The notes under the pieces: generated by a model
Database searches by the model: none
Told to the model about the DNA's origin: nothing
The model's input: only the letters and a program-made list of their open reading frames with translations
Origin: Polyangiaceae bacterium
GTDB taxonomy: Bacteria > Myxococcota_A > Polyangia > Polyangiales > Polyangiaceae
Length of the DNA stretch: 52,041 nt
Direction of reading: 5' to 3'
Assembly: GCA_013361525.1 (NCBI GenBank)
Contig: JABFXY010000135.1
Coordinates: 1-52,041 of the forward strand
Part shown: positions 40,283 through 48,633 of the stretch, in pieces
Layout: each line of letters opens with the position of its first letter
Position numbering within the stretch: the stretch's first letter is position 1
Made by a program: the position numbers and the translations under genes

Positions 40283-41569
40283 ATGCAAGACAGGGATCTC
40301 TCCGTTCGAATGGGCCGCTCGTGTTCGCTCCTCGTCGCGGCGCTGGCGATCGCCGCCTGCTCCGCGGGCTCGTCCGGCAGCGGCGCCGGCGACAACAACA
40401 CGGGGGGCACGTCGGCCGGCGGCAGCAGCCAAGGCGGCGCGCCCGGCACAGGCGGTGTCCCGAGCGAAGGCGGCACGACCGGCCAGTTCGTCGACGGTCC
40501 CGGCGGCGGCACGCCGGGCAACAACTGCAATCCCGAGGGTCCCGACTTCGACCAAGACGGGTTCACCATCGAGGCGGGCGATTGCAACGACTGTGACCCG
40601 AACGTCAATCCGGGCGCGATCGAAGTCATCGGTGCTCCGCCTGACGGTGACGGCGGCGCAGGCGGCGCAGGCGAATACATCCCCGCGGACGAAGACTGCG
40701 ACGGCACGGCCGACAACGTCGCGGGACCGTGCGACGACGCCCTCGCCCTCGAAGGCACATTGCCGATGGATGCTGCGCGCGCCATCGAGCTCTGCAAAGT
40801 CGCGGAGTCCGAAACGGACTGGGGTGTCGTCTCCGCGAATTACACGCGCGCGAACGGCACGCCGACGAGCGCCAATGCGCAGTTCGGCATCCTCGAGTCG
40901 TTCGGGACCAACGTGCCGCCGCGCGCCGGCGCCCGGGTCATCGCGATGAGCTCCGGCACTGCGCGATTGCCCGGTCAGGCCGGCGCCTGCACGTACCAGA
41001 GCTGCACCATCAACGGCCCGGGGACGCCGCCCTCGGGCTTCCCGCAAGCGGTTCCCGGCTGCGACGTCGCCGGCAACATCAACGACGACATCGCGCTCGA
41101 CTTGACCCTGCGCGCACCGACCAATGCGACGGGCTACAAGTTCGCGTTCAAGTTCACCTCATTCGAATATCCCGAGTGGGTGTGCAGCGATTACAACGAT
41201 CAATTCATCGCTCTGGTTAATCCCCCGCCCGCCCAATCGCAAAACGGCAATATCTCGTTCGACTCGCAGGGTAACCCTGTCAGCGTCAACATCGCCTTCT
41301 TCGACGTTTGCGCCGGCTGCGCCGCGGGCACCAACGAGCTCGCCGGCACCGGCTTCGACACCGGCTTCGGCAGCGGCGGGGACGCCGGCGGCACGACGTG
41401 GCTCCAGACCCAGGCCCCGATCGAAGGCGGCTCGACGTTCAGCATTCGATTCGCCATTTGGGATACGGCCGACTCCAACCTCGATTCGACGACGGTCATC
41501 GACGCATTCGAATGGATCGCCGACGGCGGTACGGTCGACGTCGGGACGACACCGGCTCCTCCGCAGTGA
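40283..41569 (+). CDS. Lipoprotein with MopE-like Ca-site and choice-of-anchor-L domain, copy 2
   Basis: 428 residues from ATG 40283, with GGAG 6 bases upstream; the lipobox is AIAAC. Domain order is the same as in the gene ending 56 bases upstream: Gly-rich linker, DFDQDGFTIEAGDCNDCDPN with DEDCDGTADN, then choice-of-anchor L (YNDQFIALVNP, TTWLQTQAPI, FAIWDTADSNLDSTTVIDAFEW). It lacks the extra Cys-rich insert of copy 1. The close match and same orientation indicate a tandem duplication. It ends 4 bases from kdpE on the other strand. Confidence 0.82.
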   Translation: MQDRDLSVRMGRSCSLLVAALAIAACSAGSSGSGAGDNNTGGTSAGGSSQGGAPGTGGVPSEGGTTGQFVDGPGGGTPGNNCNPEGPDFDQDGFTIEAGDCNDCDPNVNPGAIEVIGAPPDGDGGAGGAGEYIPADEDCDGTADNVAGPCDDALALEGTLPMDAARAIELCKVAESETDWGVVSANYTRANGTPTSANAQFGILESFGTNVPPRAGARVIAMSSGTARLPGQAGACTYQSCTINGPGTPPSGFPQAVPGCDVAGNINDDIALDLTLRAPTNATGYKFAFKFTSFEYPEWVCSDYNDQFIALVNPPPAQSQNGNISFDSQGNPVSVNIAFFDVCAGCAAGTNELAGTGFDTGFGSGGDAGGTTWLQTQAPIEGGSTFSIRFAIWDTADSNLDSTTVIDAFEWIADGGTVDVGTTPAPPQ

Positions 41570-41573
41570 CAGC

Positions 41574-42275
41574 TCAAGACGCGCGATCGCGCATCCGATA
41601 GCCGACCGCAGGCTCGGTCACGAGCCACTGCGGTCGCGCAGGGTCTTCTTCGATCTTCTTTCGCAGCTCGGCCATGTGCACCCGCACGTAATGGGTATGG
41701 CCTGTATACGCCGGCCCCCATACCTCTTTGAGGATTTGCCGGTGCGTAAGGACTTTGCCCGCGTTTTCCGCGAGCAAGACGAGCATTCGATATTCGGTCG
41801 GCGTGAGGTGGACGTCACGGTCGTCGACCTTCACCTCGCGACGCTCCCTGTCGATTCGAATGGGGCCGAGCTCGATGACGTCGGATTGCGCTTCGCCGGG
41901 GCCGCGGGCGTGGCGTAGCGCAACCCGAATACGCGCCAGGAGCTCGCGAACACCAAACGGCTTCGTGACGTAATCGTCGGCGCCGGCATCGAGCGCGGAC
42001 ACCTTGTCGTCCTCTTGGCCGCGCGCCGAGACGACGATGATAGGCACCTTCGACCAACCGCGGACCTCTCGAGCGAGGCTGAGCCCGTCGCCATCCGGAA
42101 GACCCAAGTCGAGGATCACCAGGTCGATCTTGTGGGTGGTGAGGAGCTGCAGCGCTTCTTTTGCGGTCTCCGCCTCGAGCAATCGAAAGCCATGTGAGCT
42201 GAGCGCGGCGCGCAGGAACTTCCGCACCGGGGCCTCGTCTTCGACCACCCAGACGAGCGGAGCGAGGTCCGTCAC
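41574..42275 (-). CDS. kdpE: KdpE response regulator
   Basis: 233 residues. The receiver domain has the acidic pocket EDE (12-14), phosphoacceptor Asp56 in VILDLGLPDGDG and Lys105 in DYVTKPFG. The C-terminal OmpR-type winged helix spans about 135-228 (LTPTEYRMLVLLAENAGKVL, THYVRVHMAELRKKIE, GYRM). It activates kdp transcription under potassium limitation or osmotic stress after phosphorylation by KdpD. GTG 42275 overlaps the kdpD stop (GTGA). Confidence 0.95.
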   Translation of the reverse strand: MTDLAPLVWVVEDEAPVRKFLRAALSSHGFRLLEAETAKEALQLLTTHKIDLVILDLGLPDGDGLSLAREVRGWSKVPIIVVSARGQEDDKVSALDAGADDYVTKPFGVRELLARIRVALRHARGPGEAQSDVIELGPIRIDRERREVKVDDRDVHLTPTEYRMLVLLAENAGKVLTHRQILKEVWGPAYTGHTHYVRVHMAELRKKIEEDPARPQWLVTEPAVGYRMRDRAS

Positions 42276-44983
42276 GACATGCCCCCTTCTTGCGCGTCGA
42301 CAGGACTGGGCACCGACGGAGGCTGCTCGTCGCGCGGGAGCGACAGGGTGAACACGGCTCCTCCACCGGTGCGGTTACCAGCCGTGAGCGTCGCGTCGTG
42401 CACGGTGGCGATGGCGCGGCAGATGGGAAGCCCGAGGCCCACACCCGATACCTTCGCATGATCGCCGCGGTAAAAGCGCTCGAAGATGCGCTCCTCGTCG
42501 CCCTCGCGGATTCCTGGTCCTCGGTCGGCAATCTCGATCACGACCCGGTCGGGCTCGGCGCGCGCGTCGATGTCGATCGACGACCCCTCGGGCGTGTATT
42601 TGGCGGCGTTCTCCAGCAGATTGAAGAACAGCTGCTCGATGAGCATCGGGTCCACGAAGATCATCGGGAGATCGTCGGCGAGCTTCGTCGTCACTCGGCG
42701 CGTGCCGAGCTTCTTTTCGAGGCGAACGAGGGCGCTGCCGATTGGCTCTTCCACCGGTACCCATTCACGGCGCAGCCGCACGGTGCCGGACTCGAGCCTG
42801 GTCATGTCGAGCAGGTTCGAGACGAGGCGCTCGAGCCGCTCGGCTTCGTCGCAAATCGAATGGAGCAAGTCGCTGCGCGTCGCCTCGGGCAGGTCGGTCT
42901 CGTCGCGCATCGTCGTCGCAGCGCCGGTGATCGCGGCGAGCGGTGTTCGCAAATCGTGGGAGACCGACGCGAGGAGCGAGCTGCGAAGCTCTTCTGCTTT
43001 GGCCATCACCGCGCTCTTGCGGGCTTGCTCTGCGAGAGATGCGCGCTCGAGCGCTAGCGCGATTTGACGCCCAAACGTCTCCAAAAACCCTCGCTCCTCC
43101 GCGGTGAGCTCGCCGTGCTCGCCCGGAACGAGCGCGAGGATCGCCGCCGGCGCGGCGGTCGCCATGAGTGGCAAACAGAGCACCCCCGCCCCGGGCAACG
43201 TTTCCGTGCCGGCGCCGGCAGGTTTGCCGTGCTCCAAAGACCATTTCGCGACGGACACGTCGGAGGCTTCGAGCGTGAGCCCGGAGGGGCTCGACCCGAC
43301 AGTCCCGAGCGCGCGCTGCGCATTGGGCATCAAGACGAGGGCCTTCGCCTGGAACACGTCGGCGGCGTGCCGCGCGGCGAGCTCGGCAATATCCGGTAGC
43401 TCCCGAGCGACCGCGAGATCGCGGCTCAGTGCATAAAGCGTCCGCGTCTGCTCTTCCCTCGCCCGCGCTTCGATCTCTTGGCGGCGCACACGCAGGGTGA
43501 GCGTCGAGAGCACGAGGCCGACGCCGAACATCATGCCGAACGTCAGTGCGTAATGCGTGTCGGCGATCGCAAAGGTGAAATGCGGCGCGACGAAGAAGAA
43601 GTCATACGCAGCGACGGCGAGCGCGGCGGCTAGAATCGACGGGCCGCGGCCGAAGCGAGACGAAATCATCACCGCGAGCAGGAACAACATCTCGAAATCG
43701 GGGATGTCGACGACCCGATCGATCGCCAGCGCGAGAACGGTCGTCAGCGCGATCGAGAGGGCTGCCCACGCATAGCCTCGCAAGCTCGCGGGCTTTCTCG
43801 CGGTCGGGGTGCGCGGACGGGCGTCCCCATTGCCGGCTTCGAGGCCCGAGATGACGTGGACGTCGATATCGCCGCTGCCGCGAACGACCTCGTAGAGCAA
43901 CGATCCGCGCACGAAATCGCGAAGGCGAGAGTGCGTCGGCTTGCCGAGGATGATCTTCGTGACGTTGTGTTTGCGGGCGTACGCGAGCACTGCCTCACTG
44001 ACGTGCGCACCCGTCAGCCGAACGACCGTGGCACCGAGGCTCTCGGCGAGCTTCAGGTTCGACTCGAGGCGCGCCCGATCCGCCTCGGTAAATGGGCTCA
44101 TCGCGGGCGCTTCGACATACGCCGCGACCCAGGGCGCGCGCAGACCCGCGGCCATTCGACGCGCGGCTCGAGCGAGGCGCGCGGACGCAGGAGCTGGTCC
44201 GACCATGACGAGGATCCGCTCGCCGGCGGGCCAGGTCGTCTCGACACCATGCTCGAGGCGATAGGCGAGGACGTCCGCGTCGACGCGCTCCGCGGTTCGT
44301 CGCAATGCGAGCTCACGCAGAGCGAGGAGATTGCCGCGCTGGAAGAAGTGCTTCGTCGCGCGCGCCGCTTGATCGCCGAGGTACACCTTGCCGGCCTGAA
44401 GCCGCTTCAAGAGCTCCTCCGGCGAGATGTCCACGAGCTCGAGCTCGTCGGCACGCTCGAGTACCGCGTCCGGCACCGTCTCCCGAACTTGCACGTGTGT
44501 GATCTGCGCGACGACGTCGTTGAGGCTCTCGACGTGTTGCACGTTCAACGTCGAATGCACCTCGATCCCGGCGTCGAGGAGCTCGATCACGTCCTGCCAG
44601 CGCTTCGAATGGCGCGAGCCCGGCGCGTTGGTGTGGGCGAGCTCGTCGAGCAGCAAAATGGCCGGCTTTCGCGCCAGGGCGGCGTCGAGATCGAACTCCT
44701 CGAGCTCTCTCCCTCGATACGCGAGCGCCTTGCGCGGGAGCACCTCGAGCCCGTCGACGAGCGCAGCCGTATCGGTGCGTCCGTGCGTCTCGACCGCCCC
44801 GACGACGACGTCGATGCCACGCTGAACGAGGCGCCTCGCCGCCTCGAGCATCGCGAACGTCTTTCCGACGCCGGGCGCAAAGCCGAAGAAGATCTTCAGC
44901 TTTGCCCGGGAGGCCCGGCGCTCGTCCGCCTGAACTCGACGGAGCAGGGCCTCGGGATCGGGGCGGTCATCGTCGGCTGTCAT
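42272..44983 (-). CDS. kdpD: KdpD sensor histidine kinase
   Basis: 903 residues, the normal length. The KdpD domain is at about 30-240 with Walker A GFAPGVGKT and LLLDELAHTNAPGSRH. A universal-stress-like domain follows at about 250-380, then four membrane helices at about 400-500 (DUF4118) and a GAF-like region. HisKA has the phospho-acceptor His in SVSHDLRTPLAAITG near residue 673, and the HATPase domain ends in GVGLGLPICRAI and GGAVFTLSLP. It senses low potassium at the inner membrane and phosphorylates KdpE. It is downstream of kup on the same strand with a 42-base gap. Confidence 0.96.
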   Translation of the reverse strand: MTADDDRPDPEALLRRVQADERRASRAKLKIFFGFAPGVGKTFAMLEAARRLVQRGIDVVVGAVETHGRTDTAALVDGLEVLPRKALAYRGRELEEFDLDAALARKPAILLLDELAHTNAPGSRHSKRWQDVIELLDAGIEVHSTLNVQHVESLNDVVAQITHVQVRETVPDAVLERADELELVDISPEELLKRLQAGKVYLGDQAARATKHFFQRGNLLALRELALRRTAERVDADVLAYRLEHGVETTWPAGERILVMVGPAPASARLARAARRMAAGLRAPWVAAYVEAPAMSPFTEADRARLESNLKLAESLGATVVRLTGAHVSEAVLAYARKHNVTKIILGKPTHSRLRDFVRGSLLYEVVRGSGDIDVHVISGLEAGNGDARPRTPTARKPASLRGYAWAALSIALTTVLALAIDRVVDIPDFEMLFLLAVMISSRFGRGPSILAAALAVAAYDFFFVAPHFTFAIADTHYALTFGMMFGVGLVLSTLTLRVRRQEIEARAREEQTRTLYALSRDLAVARELPDIAELAARHAADVFQAKALVLMPNAQRALGTVGSSPSGLTLEASDVSVAKWSLEHGKPAGAGTETLPGAGVLCLPLMATAAPAAILALVPGEHGELTAEERGFLETFGRQIALALERASLAEQARKSAVMAKAEELRSSLLASVSHDLRTPLAAITGAATTMRDETDLPEATRSDLLHSICDEAERLERLVSNLLDMTRLESGTVRLRREWVPVEEPIGSALVRLEKKLGTRRVTTKLADDLPMIFVDPMLIEQLFFNLLENAAKYTPEGSSIDIDARAEPDRVVIEIADRGPGIREGDEERIFERFYRGDHAKVSGVGLGLPICRAIATVHDATLTAGNRTGGGAVFTLSLPRDEQPPSVPSPVDAQEGGMS

Positions 44984-45025
44984 GGCAAATGGTCTCGGCC
45001 GCTATGCACCCGACACGGCACACCA

Positions 45026-46972
45026 TCACAAATCGATGCGCGCGCCGAGCTCCACGACCTGGGTCGGCGGCACACCGTAATAGTCCGTCGGGTTGTAGGC
45101 ATTGCGATTCAAATACGCAAAGAGCTTCTCCGCGGTCGGCCCCATCTTTCCTTCGCGACCGCCGAGGAAGCGCTCGTGGCCGAGAATGTAGGTGAGATCA
45201 TCGGCCTTCGCCGCCGGATCGACATTGGCCAATACGCCACATAGGACCTCGTGCACCTGTGGGCTCTCCATGAATCCGAAGCGGATGATGACGCGGTAAA
45301 GCCCCGACCCAATCACCTGCACCTCCGCGCGCTCACCCGTGACAAACGGCGCCTCCTCCGTCACGACCGTGGTGAGCAATACCTTCTCGTGCAGCGTGCG
45401 AAACCGCCGCACCAAGCGTAGCAGCACCGGTGGTATCGACTCGGCCGACGCGGTCATGACGACGCCGATGCCGGGCAGGCGGGTCGCGATTCGCTCGGAA
45501 AGCGTCGCGAGAAAGCGGTCGGTCGGCTCCGAGCGCTGCCGAAAGTACATCCCGAGGAGCCCGCGGCCGCGCGCCCACACGACCATGATGATGCTGAATG
45601 CGACACCGACGACGAGCGGGATGTAGCCGCCGTCGAGGATCTTGAGGACATTCGCCCCGAAGAACGCCAGGTCGAGGATGAGGAAGCCCGACACGACGGC
45701 CGCGGCCTTTGCGACCGGCCAACGGAAATGCGCGCGGGCGACCGAGAAGAACGCGATAGACGTAATGGCCATCGTCCCGCTAACGGCGAGCCCGAATGCG
45801 GCGGCGAGCTTGCTCGACTCCTTGAAGAGGAGGACGAGAAGTATGCAGCTGATCCCCAGAAACCAATTCATGAAGGGCACGTAAATCTGGCCCTCGGTAT
45901 CGTGGGCGGTGTGCTCGACGCGCAAGCGAGGGAAGTAGCCGAGCTGCATCGACTGCCTCACGAGCGAGAAGACGCCCGAAATCAGCGCTTGGGAGGCAAT
46001 GACCGTCGCGGCCGTTCCGAGGATGACGAATGGGTAGCTCCACGGCCCGCGCGGCACCATTGCATAGAAAGGCTGCGTCGCGAGCTCCGGTTGATCGAGG
46101 AGCACCGCTCCCTGTCCTAGGTAGTTCAACACGAGCGCGGGCAATGCCACGAACATCCAACCGAGCTGAATGGGGCGCCTGCCGAAGTGGCCCATATCCG
46201 CATAAAGGGCCTCCCCACCCGTGACGCTGAGGACCACGCCGCCGAGCACGCGGAACGCGTGGAAACCTTCTTCACGAAACATGAGGATTCCGTGGTGGGG
46301 CGAGAGCGCTCCGAGGATCGCCGGCCGCTGAACGACGTGAATCACGCTGAGCACGAAGGCGACCACCAGCCACGTCACCATGACCGGACCGAACCAACGG
46401 CCGAGCCCGCCGCTGCCGCGCGGCTGAATGACGAACAAGCCGATGAGGATCGCGATCGTCAACGGGACGATGATCCCGGTCAGGCCGGGCGCCGCGATCT
46501 TCAGACCTTCGACCGCGCTGAGGACGCTGATCGCGGGGGTGATGATGCCGTCGCCGAACAAGAGCGCTGCGCCGCCGATCACGAGAACGGTCGACCAGCC
46601 GAGGACACCAGGCGCCTTCTCGCGCGCACTCCGCGGGATGAGCGCGAGGAGCGCCATGATGCCGCCCTCGCCCTTGTTGTCGGCGCGCATCAGCACGGCG
46701 AGGTACTTCACCGTGACGACGAGGATGAGGGACCAAACGATCAGCGAGATCGTTCCGAAGACGTTCGCCGGACGAGGCGCGACTCCATGTGGGCCCGCCA
46801 AGCACTCCTGCACCGCATAGAGCGGGCTGGTCGCGATATCGCCGAAAACGATCCCCAGCGCGCCCACGACCGCCACGATTCCGGCGCGAGGAGCGTGCGA
46901 GGGGACGTCGACGTGGCTTGCTCGCCGGCTCTGCTCTGGAGGCCGGCCTGAGGACCGGCCATTTCCGTCCAT
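45026..46972 (-). CDS. kup: KUP/HAK-family potassium uptake transporter
   Basis: 648 residues from ATG 46972; two GTG codons immediately upstream are alternatives. About 12 membrane helices are seen, with the family signature GDIATSPLYAVQECL near the first, NKGEGGIMALLAL, and LLFGDGIITPAISVLSAVEGL. A cytoplasmic C-terminal domain of about 170 residues completes the family architecture. It carries proton-coupled potassium uptake. It lies between the porin gene and kdpDE on the same strand. A candidate promoter and direct repeats lie in the 45-base gap upstream. Confidence 0.95.
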   Translation of the reverse strand: MDGNGRSSGRPPEQSRRASHVDVPSHAPRAGIVAVVGALGIVFGDIATSPLYAVQECLAGPHGVAPRPANVFGTISLIVWSLILVVTVKYLAVLMRADNKGEGGIMALLALIPRSAREKAPGVLGWSTVLVIGGAALLFGDGIITPAISVLSAVEGLKIAAPGLTGIIVPLTIAILIGLFVIQPRGSGGLGRWFGPVMVTWLVVAFVLSVIHVVQRPAILGALSPHHGILMFREEGFHAFRVLGGVVLSVTGGEALYADMGHFGRRPIQLGWMFVALPALVLNYLGQGAVLLDQPELATQPFYAMVPRGPWSYPFVILGTAATVIASQALISGVFSLVRQSMQLGYFPRLRVEHTAHDTEGQIYVPFMNWFLGISCILLVLLFKESSKLAAAFGLAVSGTMAITSIAFFSVARAHFRWPVAKAAAVVSGFLILDLAFFGANVLKILDGGYIPLVVGVAFSIIMVVWARGRGLLGMYFRQRSEPTDRFLATLSERIATRLPGIGVVMTASAESIPPVLLRLVRRFRTLHEKVLLTTVVTEEAPFVTGERAEVQVIGSGLYRVIIRFGFMESPQVHEVLCGVLANVDPAAKADDLTYILGHERFLGGREGKMGPTAEKLFAYLNRNAYNPTDYYGVPPTQVVELGARIDL

Positions 46973-46992
46973 CACCACGATGCTGGCAAAAG

Positions 46993-47021
46993 CCGTATCA
47001 AGACGGGATCAAGATCGTCAA
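46993..47021 (-). promoter_or_regulatory. Candidate promoter and direct repeat upstream of kup
   Basis: Read on the minus strand, TTGACG (47021-47016) and ATACGG (46998-46993) are 17 bases apart. Between and overlapping them, CTTGAT occurs twice with an 11-base period (47013-47008 and 47002-46997). The same paired half-site occurs upstream of the porin and kdp genes. Binding by KdpE is inferred from the 11-base period typical of OmpR-family sites. Confidence 0.5.
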
Positions 47022-48220
47022 AACCAGGCCGTTGCCCCGAGCGCGAACGTGTCTTGATAGCGCGCGTTGGGGACGAACGGCGCCGTTTCGCCGTCGCCGG
47101 CAACCTCGTTCGCGAAGTACATGTCGCCGGCGGCGTGGTCGTGGCGGTACTCGAGCCGGAAGGACACGTGGTCCACCAGGCGTGCTTCGGCGGTGGCGGT
47201 CGCGGACGCGACCCAATCGACCGGCCAAAAGATCCTCGACGCGGTCACGCCTCCATCCGTCGGCGCGCTCTCGTAGAAGAAGTCTTCGCGAACCGCGAGG
47301 TACAGCCAGTCCATGATTCGAAAACGCGCGGACAGCGCCTCGGCCACCCAATAGCTCACCCCGAGGTCATTGGGCTCGAACCCGACGTCGAAATGCGGCT
47401 GCAACGCAAACCAATCGGTGGCCTGCCAGGTGGCGTGCGTGTCGAACGTGCTCCGCCACGGATCGCCTTCGGGGACATGGTCGTTGCGCTCGATCCCACC
47501 GAAATAGAGAAACGTCCACGTCAGCTTGTCCGCTTTCGTATAGATGACGCCGACATGCCCCGACTTCTCCGGGTTGTTGTCGACGACGCTGTTCCACCCG
47601 TTGACGAGGCCGAGCCGTACCGACCATTCGTCGGTTGCCTTGTACGTGGCGTGGATGCCGGTGTGATAGAAGGGCAGGCCGAAGAAGAGGTTCGAGCGGG
47701 ACCAGTTCCACGAATCTTTGACCGGCATGGATTCCGGCCCGATCGGCGATAGGAAGATACCGGCCTGGACGAGCAGCCCGCCGCCGACGCCGAATTCGTA
47801 ACCGGCGTAGGCCTGCTGGACATACTTCCAAAGGTCCTTGGAAGATTCATTGGCACCCGACGTGCCCGGTGAAAAAGGCTCCGCGAGATAATACGTGTCG
47901 GGCGTGTGCCCGACTTGCAGCGTGATCCGCGCCTGCGCCGGGCCGTAGGTCATTTGTCCATCCAGCGCGACATTCGACAACGTAAACGTGTCGTGCCGAT
48001 TGTCGAAGCCGCGAAAGTTCGTCATGCGATTGTCGGGATCGTTGAGGTTCCATTGGTAGAACGCCTCGACGTAGCCGCCGAACGTCACATTGAGCTCATC
48101 GGTCGGCGAAAGCGGCTCCGGTTCCGCGGCGGTTTGCGCCAACACGCGCGGCGCAATCGAGACAGCAAGAACGCCGGTCAGGGCAGCAAGGGACCACACA
48201 CGCTGCGTCGCAGGGCTCAT
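47018..48220 (-). CDS. BBP2-type outer-membrane beta-barrel porin
   Basis: 400 residues with a signal peptide cleaved after RVLAQ. The mature start (ELNVTFGGYVEAFYQWNLND) and internal strands fit the putative beta-barrel porin-2/OmpL-like family. The protein ends in a strand closing with Phe (TFALGATAWF), typical of outer-membrane barrels. GGAGGA precedes the ATG. It is the first gene of an operon continuing into kup, kdpD and kdpE and is divergent from kdpFAB. A role in bringing potassium across the outer membrane is inferred from that context only. Confidence 0.83.
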   Translation of the reverse strand: MSPATQRVWSLAALTGVLAVSIAPRVLAQTAAEPEPLSPTDELNVTFGGYVEAFYQWNLNDPDNRMTNFRGFDNRHDTFTLSNVALDGQMTYGPAQARITLQVGHTPDTYYLAEPFSPGTSGANESSKDLWKYVQQAYAGYEFGVGGGLLVQAGIFLSPIGPESMPVKDSWNWSRSNLFFGLPFYHTGIHATYKATDEWSVRLGLVNGWNSVVDNNPEKSGHVGVIYTKADKLTWTFLYFGGIERNDHVPEGDPWRSTFDTHATWQATDWFALQPHFDVGFEPNDLGVSYWVAEALSARFRIMDWLYLAVREDFFYESAPTDGGVTASRIFWPVDWVASATATAEARLVDHVSFRLEYRHDHAAGDMYFANEVAGDGETAPFVPNARYQDTFALGATAWF

Positions 48221-48246
48221 GGGCCCCGAAGCTTCCTCCGATGCAC

Positions 48247-48263
48247 ATCAAGAAGGGATCAGG
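48247..48263 (-). promoter_or_regulatory. Direct-repeat site upstream of the porin-kup-kdpDE operon
   Basis: On the minus strand the site reads CCTGATCCCTTCTTGAT: half-sites CCTGAT and CTTGAT with an 11-base period. It lies 27-43 bases upstream of the porin ATG. The sequence nearly matches the site upstream of kup. Confidence 0.5.
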
Positions 48264-48374
48264 CTTTGGTCTGTCGGCCTGTCGATCGCGGAAGGCCGCC
48301 TCACTCGGCCGTTAACGGTCGGGCCCCGATGGTTCCCGCGCGCGACACCGCCTTTCTGGCATGGCGCTCGCAGT

Positions 48375-48412
48375 CTTGACGAAATCCTGATCCCCGCTCC
48401 CGCTGGCTTGAT
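48375..48412 (+). promoter_or_regulatory. Direct-repeat site upstream of the kdp structural genes
   Basis: Half-sites CTTGAC (48375), CCTGAT (48386) and CTTGAT (48407) are 11 and 21 bases apart, close to one and two helical turns. They lie 41-78 bases before the first ORF of the kdp operon. This is where an activator such as KdpE would be expected to bind. Confidence 0.5.
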
Positions 48413-48452
48413 CGGGGGTTGAGGAGCGGGAAGCTAGGGTTGAGACACCCCG

Positions 48453-48533
48453 ATGGATGCCATCTACGTCCTGTCGTTCCTCCTGTTTTTCGCGCTGACG
48501 GTCGGCTTCGTGAAGCTCGCCGAGCGCGTCTGA
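48453..48533 (+). CDS. Small membrane protein preceding kdpF
   Basis: 26 residues, MDAIYVLSFLLFFALTVGFV then KLAERV: one hydrophobic helix with a short charged end. It starts 7 bases before kdpF and is the first ORF after the candidate regulatory site. Its shape is that of a single-pass small protein. It is distinct from kdpF itself, which follows. It could be a second small Kdp subunit, a leader peptide, or chance; the tight spacing and intact helix favour a real gene. Confidence 0.55.
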   Translation: MDAIYVLSFLLFFALTVGFVKLAERV

Positions 48534-48540
48534 GGTTCCC

Positions 48541-48633
48541 GTGACGATACTCCTCTATGTGGCAGGCGCCCTGTCGCTCCTGCTCCTCCTCTATCTGTTT
48601 GCCGCGCTCCTCTTCCCCGAGAGGCTGTCATGA
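48541..48633 (+). CDS. kdpF: KdpF, small stabilising subunit of the Kdp ATPase
   Basis: 30 residues from GTG 48541: a single helix (ILLYVAGALSLLLLLYLFAA) ending FPERLS, matching the usual KdpF form that ends in a PERF-like motif. KdpF stabilises the KdpABC complex in the inner membrane. The stop overlaps the kdpA start (ATGA, 48630-48633). Confidence 0.8.
   Translation: MTILLYVAGALSLLLLLYLFAALLFPERLS

Noticed and set aside
48357..48372. Sigma-54-like promoter (TGGCAT-N5-TCGCA) upstream of kdp
   Set aside because: Mismatches in both elements; no sigma-54 activator nearby, and KdpE-type activation normally uses sigma-70. Too weak to annotate.
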